A stretch of 64,000 nucleotides of DNA from Sulfuricurvum sp. PD_MW2 (lineage in GTDB: Bacteria; Campylobacterota; Campylobacteria; Campylobacterales; Sulfurimonadaceae), in contig NZ_NSIU01000010.1 of assembly GCF_002633015.1 (NCBI RefSeq), forward strand, positions 1-64,000. The letters are read 5' to 3'. Below are positions 63,260 through 64,000 of the stretch, piece after piece (the stretch's first letter is position 1; each line of letters opens with the position of its first letter). Below the pieces are notes generated by a model. The model worked only from the letters and a program-made list of their open reading frames with translations, ran no database searches and had not been told where the DNA came from. The position numbers were made by a program, and so were the translations under genes.

Positions 63260-64000
63260 ATGCTTCGTTTTGCTCCAAGCCCGACGGGAGATATGCATAT
63301 TCGTAATCTTCGAGTCGCTTTATTTAATTATATTTGTTCCATCCAGCGTGAAGAACCGCTATTAATCCGCATCGAAGATACCGATCAAAAATGTAGTATT
63401 CCCGACAAAGAGAAAGAAATTTTTGAAATTCTCTCACTGTTTGGGATCACATACCAAGAGCAACAACTTCAAAGCAATCATTTAAAATTTCATCGAGCTA
63501 TGGCCTTGCAATTGCTGCAAGACAAAAAAGCGTTCAACTGTTTTTGCTCGCCAGCTACATTGGATGCGAAACGTGAAGCGGCAAATGAGAATAAAATACC
63601 CTATCGCTATGACGGAATTTGTGAAACGCTCTCTTCTGATCAAGTGATTGATAATCCCCTCCCCTTTACCATTCGTCTCAAAAAACCGCTCCAGTCGATC
63701 ACAGTCAATGACATCATTCATGGTTATTCGACCTTTGCACCTGATGACATCGATAGTTTTATCATCATGAGCACCGACAAATATCCTACCTACAATTTTG
63801 CGTGTGCGGTGGATGATATGTTGGCGGATGTCTCTTTGATCATCCGCGATGAAGAGCACCTGAGCAATACCCCAAAACAAATTGCGATTCATGAAGCCCT
63901 CGGATATATCAAAAAAATCGAATATGCTCACGTGCCAAGCATTGTCGGTGATGATACGATAAGCGTCAAATGGCTTCTTGAAGAGGGGTATTTACCTGAA
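63260..64000 (+). CDS. gltX: Glutamyl-tRNA synthetase, partial (window edge)
   Basis: The first 247 codons are in view. MLRFAPSPTGDMHI carries the class I start motif, followed by RIEDTD, SFIIMSTDKYPTYNFACAVDD, and a KMSKS-region equivalent GDDTISVKWLLEEG. It charges tRNA-Glu or, as in many Campylobacterota with two gltX genes, tRNA-Gln for transamidation. The HIGH motif reads HIRN, with Arg replacing the conserved Gly. The gene runs off the window. Confidence 0.92.
   Translation, partial: MLRFAPSPTGDMHIRNLRVALFNYICSIQREEPLLIRIEDTDQKCSIPDKEKEIFEILSLFGITYQEQQLQSNHLKFHRAMALQLLQDKKAFNCFCSPATLDAKREAANENKIPYRYDGICETLSSDQVIDNPLPFTIRLKKPLQSITVNDIIHGYSTFAPDDIDSFIIMSTDKYPTYNFACAVDDMLADVSLIIRDEEHLSNTPKQIAIHEALGYIKKIEYAHVPSIVGDDTISVKWLLEEGYLPE

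Overview
The window is a chromosomal segment of a Campylobacterota (epsilonproteobacterial) bacterium. It most resembles the Sulfuricurvum/Sulfurimonas group: about 40% GC, a periplasmic nitrate reductase cluster in the order napAGHBFLD without napC, a fused CcsBA cytochrome c synthetase, NnrS, and flagellar and c-di-GMP genes. The genus is inferred from gene content and was not checked by search. I saw no insertion sequence, CRISPR array, rRNA or tRNA.

Layout. 1-5.8 kb: a YbgC thioesterase, a TonB-dependent receptor flanked by imperfect direct repeats and a decayed histidine kinase relic, an Fe-alcohol dehydrogenase and small unknown genes. 5.9-7.7 kb: an ABC1/UbiB-like kinase coupled to a small coiled-coil protein. 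7.8-20.5 kb (all minus): a probable exopolysaccharide system made of a HEAT protein, a GT2 synthase, a TPR-glycosidase fusion, a deacetylase-fold protein without catalytic residues and a TPR/outer-membrane barrel, preceded by two large GGDEF/EAL proteins. 20.6-38.9 kb: an anaerobic nitrogen block containing a c-type cytochrome, an FmdE-like protein, a rhodanese, a NirA-like reductase, moaA, a Crp/Fnr regulator, an output-less nitrate-sensor-like protein, the nap operon, nrdD/nrdG, a cytochrome c and nnrS. 38.9-41.6 kb: HPP protein, DUF6394-like protein and K+ channel. 41.5-57.4 kb: housekeeping genes (recR, dnaJ, ccsBA, gdhA, polA, uvrA and others). 57.5-59.2 kb: CheX/FliN/FliO-like genes. 59.2-61.2 kb: Trk/Ktr potassium uptake. 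61.2 kb to end: a PilZ-type protein and the start of gltX.

Main discovery: the nrdD gene (class III ribonucleotide reductase) stops just after its zinc motif and lacks the glycyl-radical domain. That domain (YTRVMGYHRPV) is encoded separately as a 54-residue ORF at 37393-37557, downstream of nrdG and a cytochrome gene. It has its own ribosome binding site and is preceded by a long hairpin whose loop can pair with Shine-Dalgarno sequences. This looks like a split class III RNR working in trans.

Second discovery: five near-identical Crp/Fnr-type palindromes (TTGAY-N4-RTCAA) lie in the anaerobic block. Four of them are centred 61-66 nt before the start codons they face, and two serve divergent pairs. 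They define a compact regulon joining nitrate reduction, nitrite/NO handling, Mo-cofactor synthesis and the regulator's own gene.
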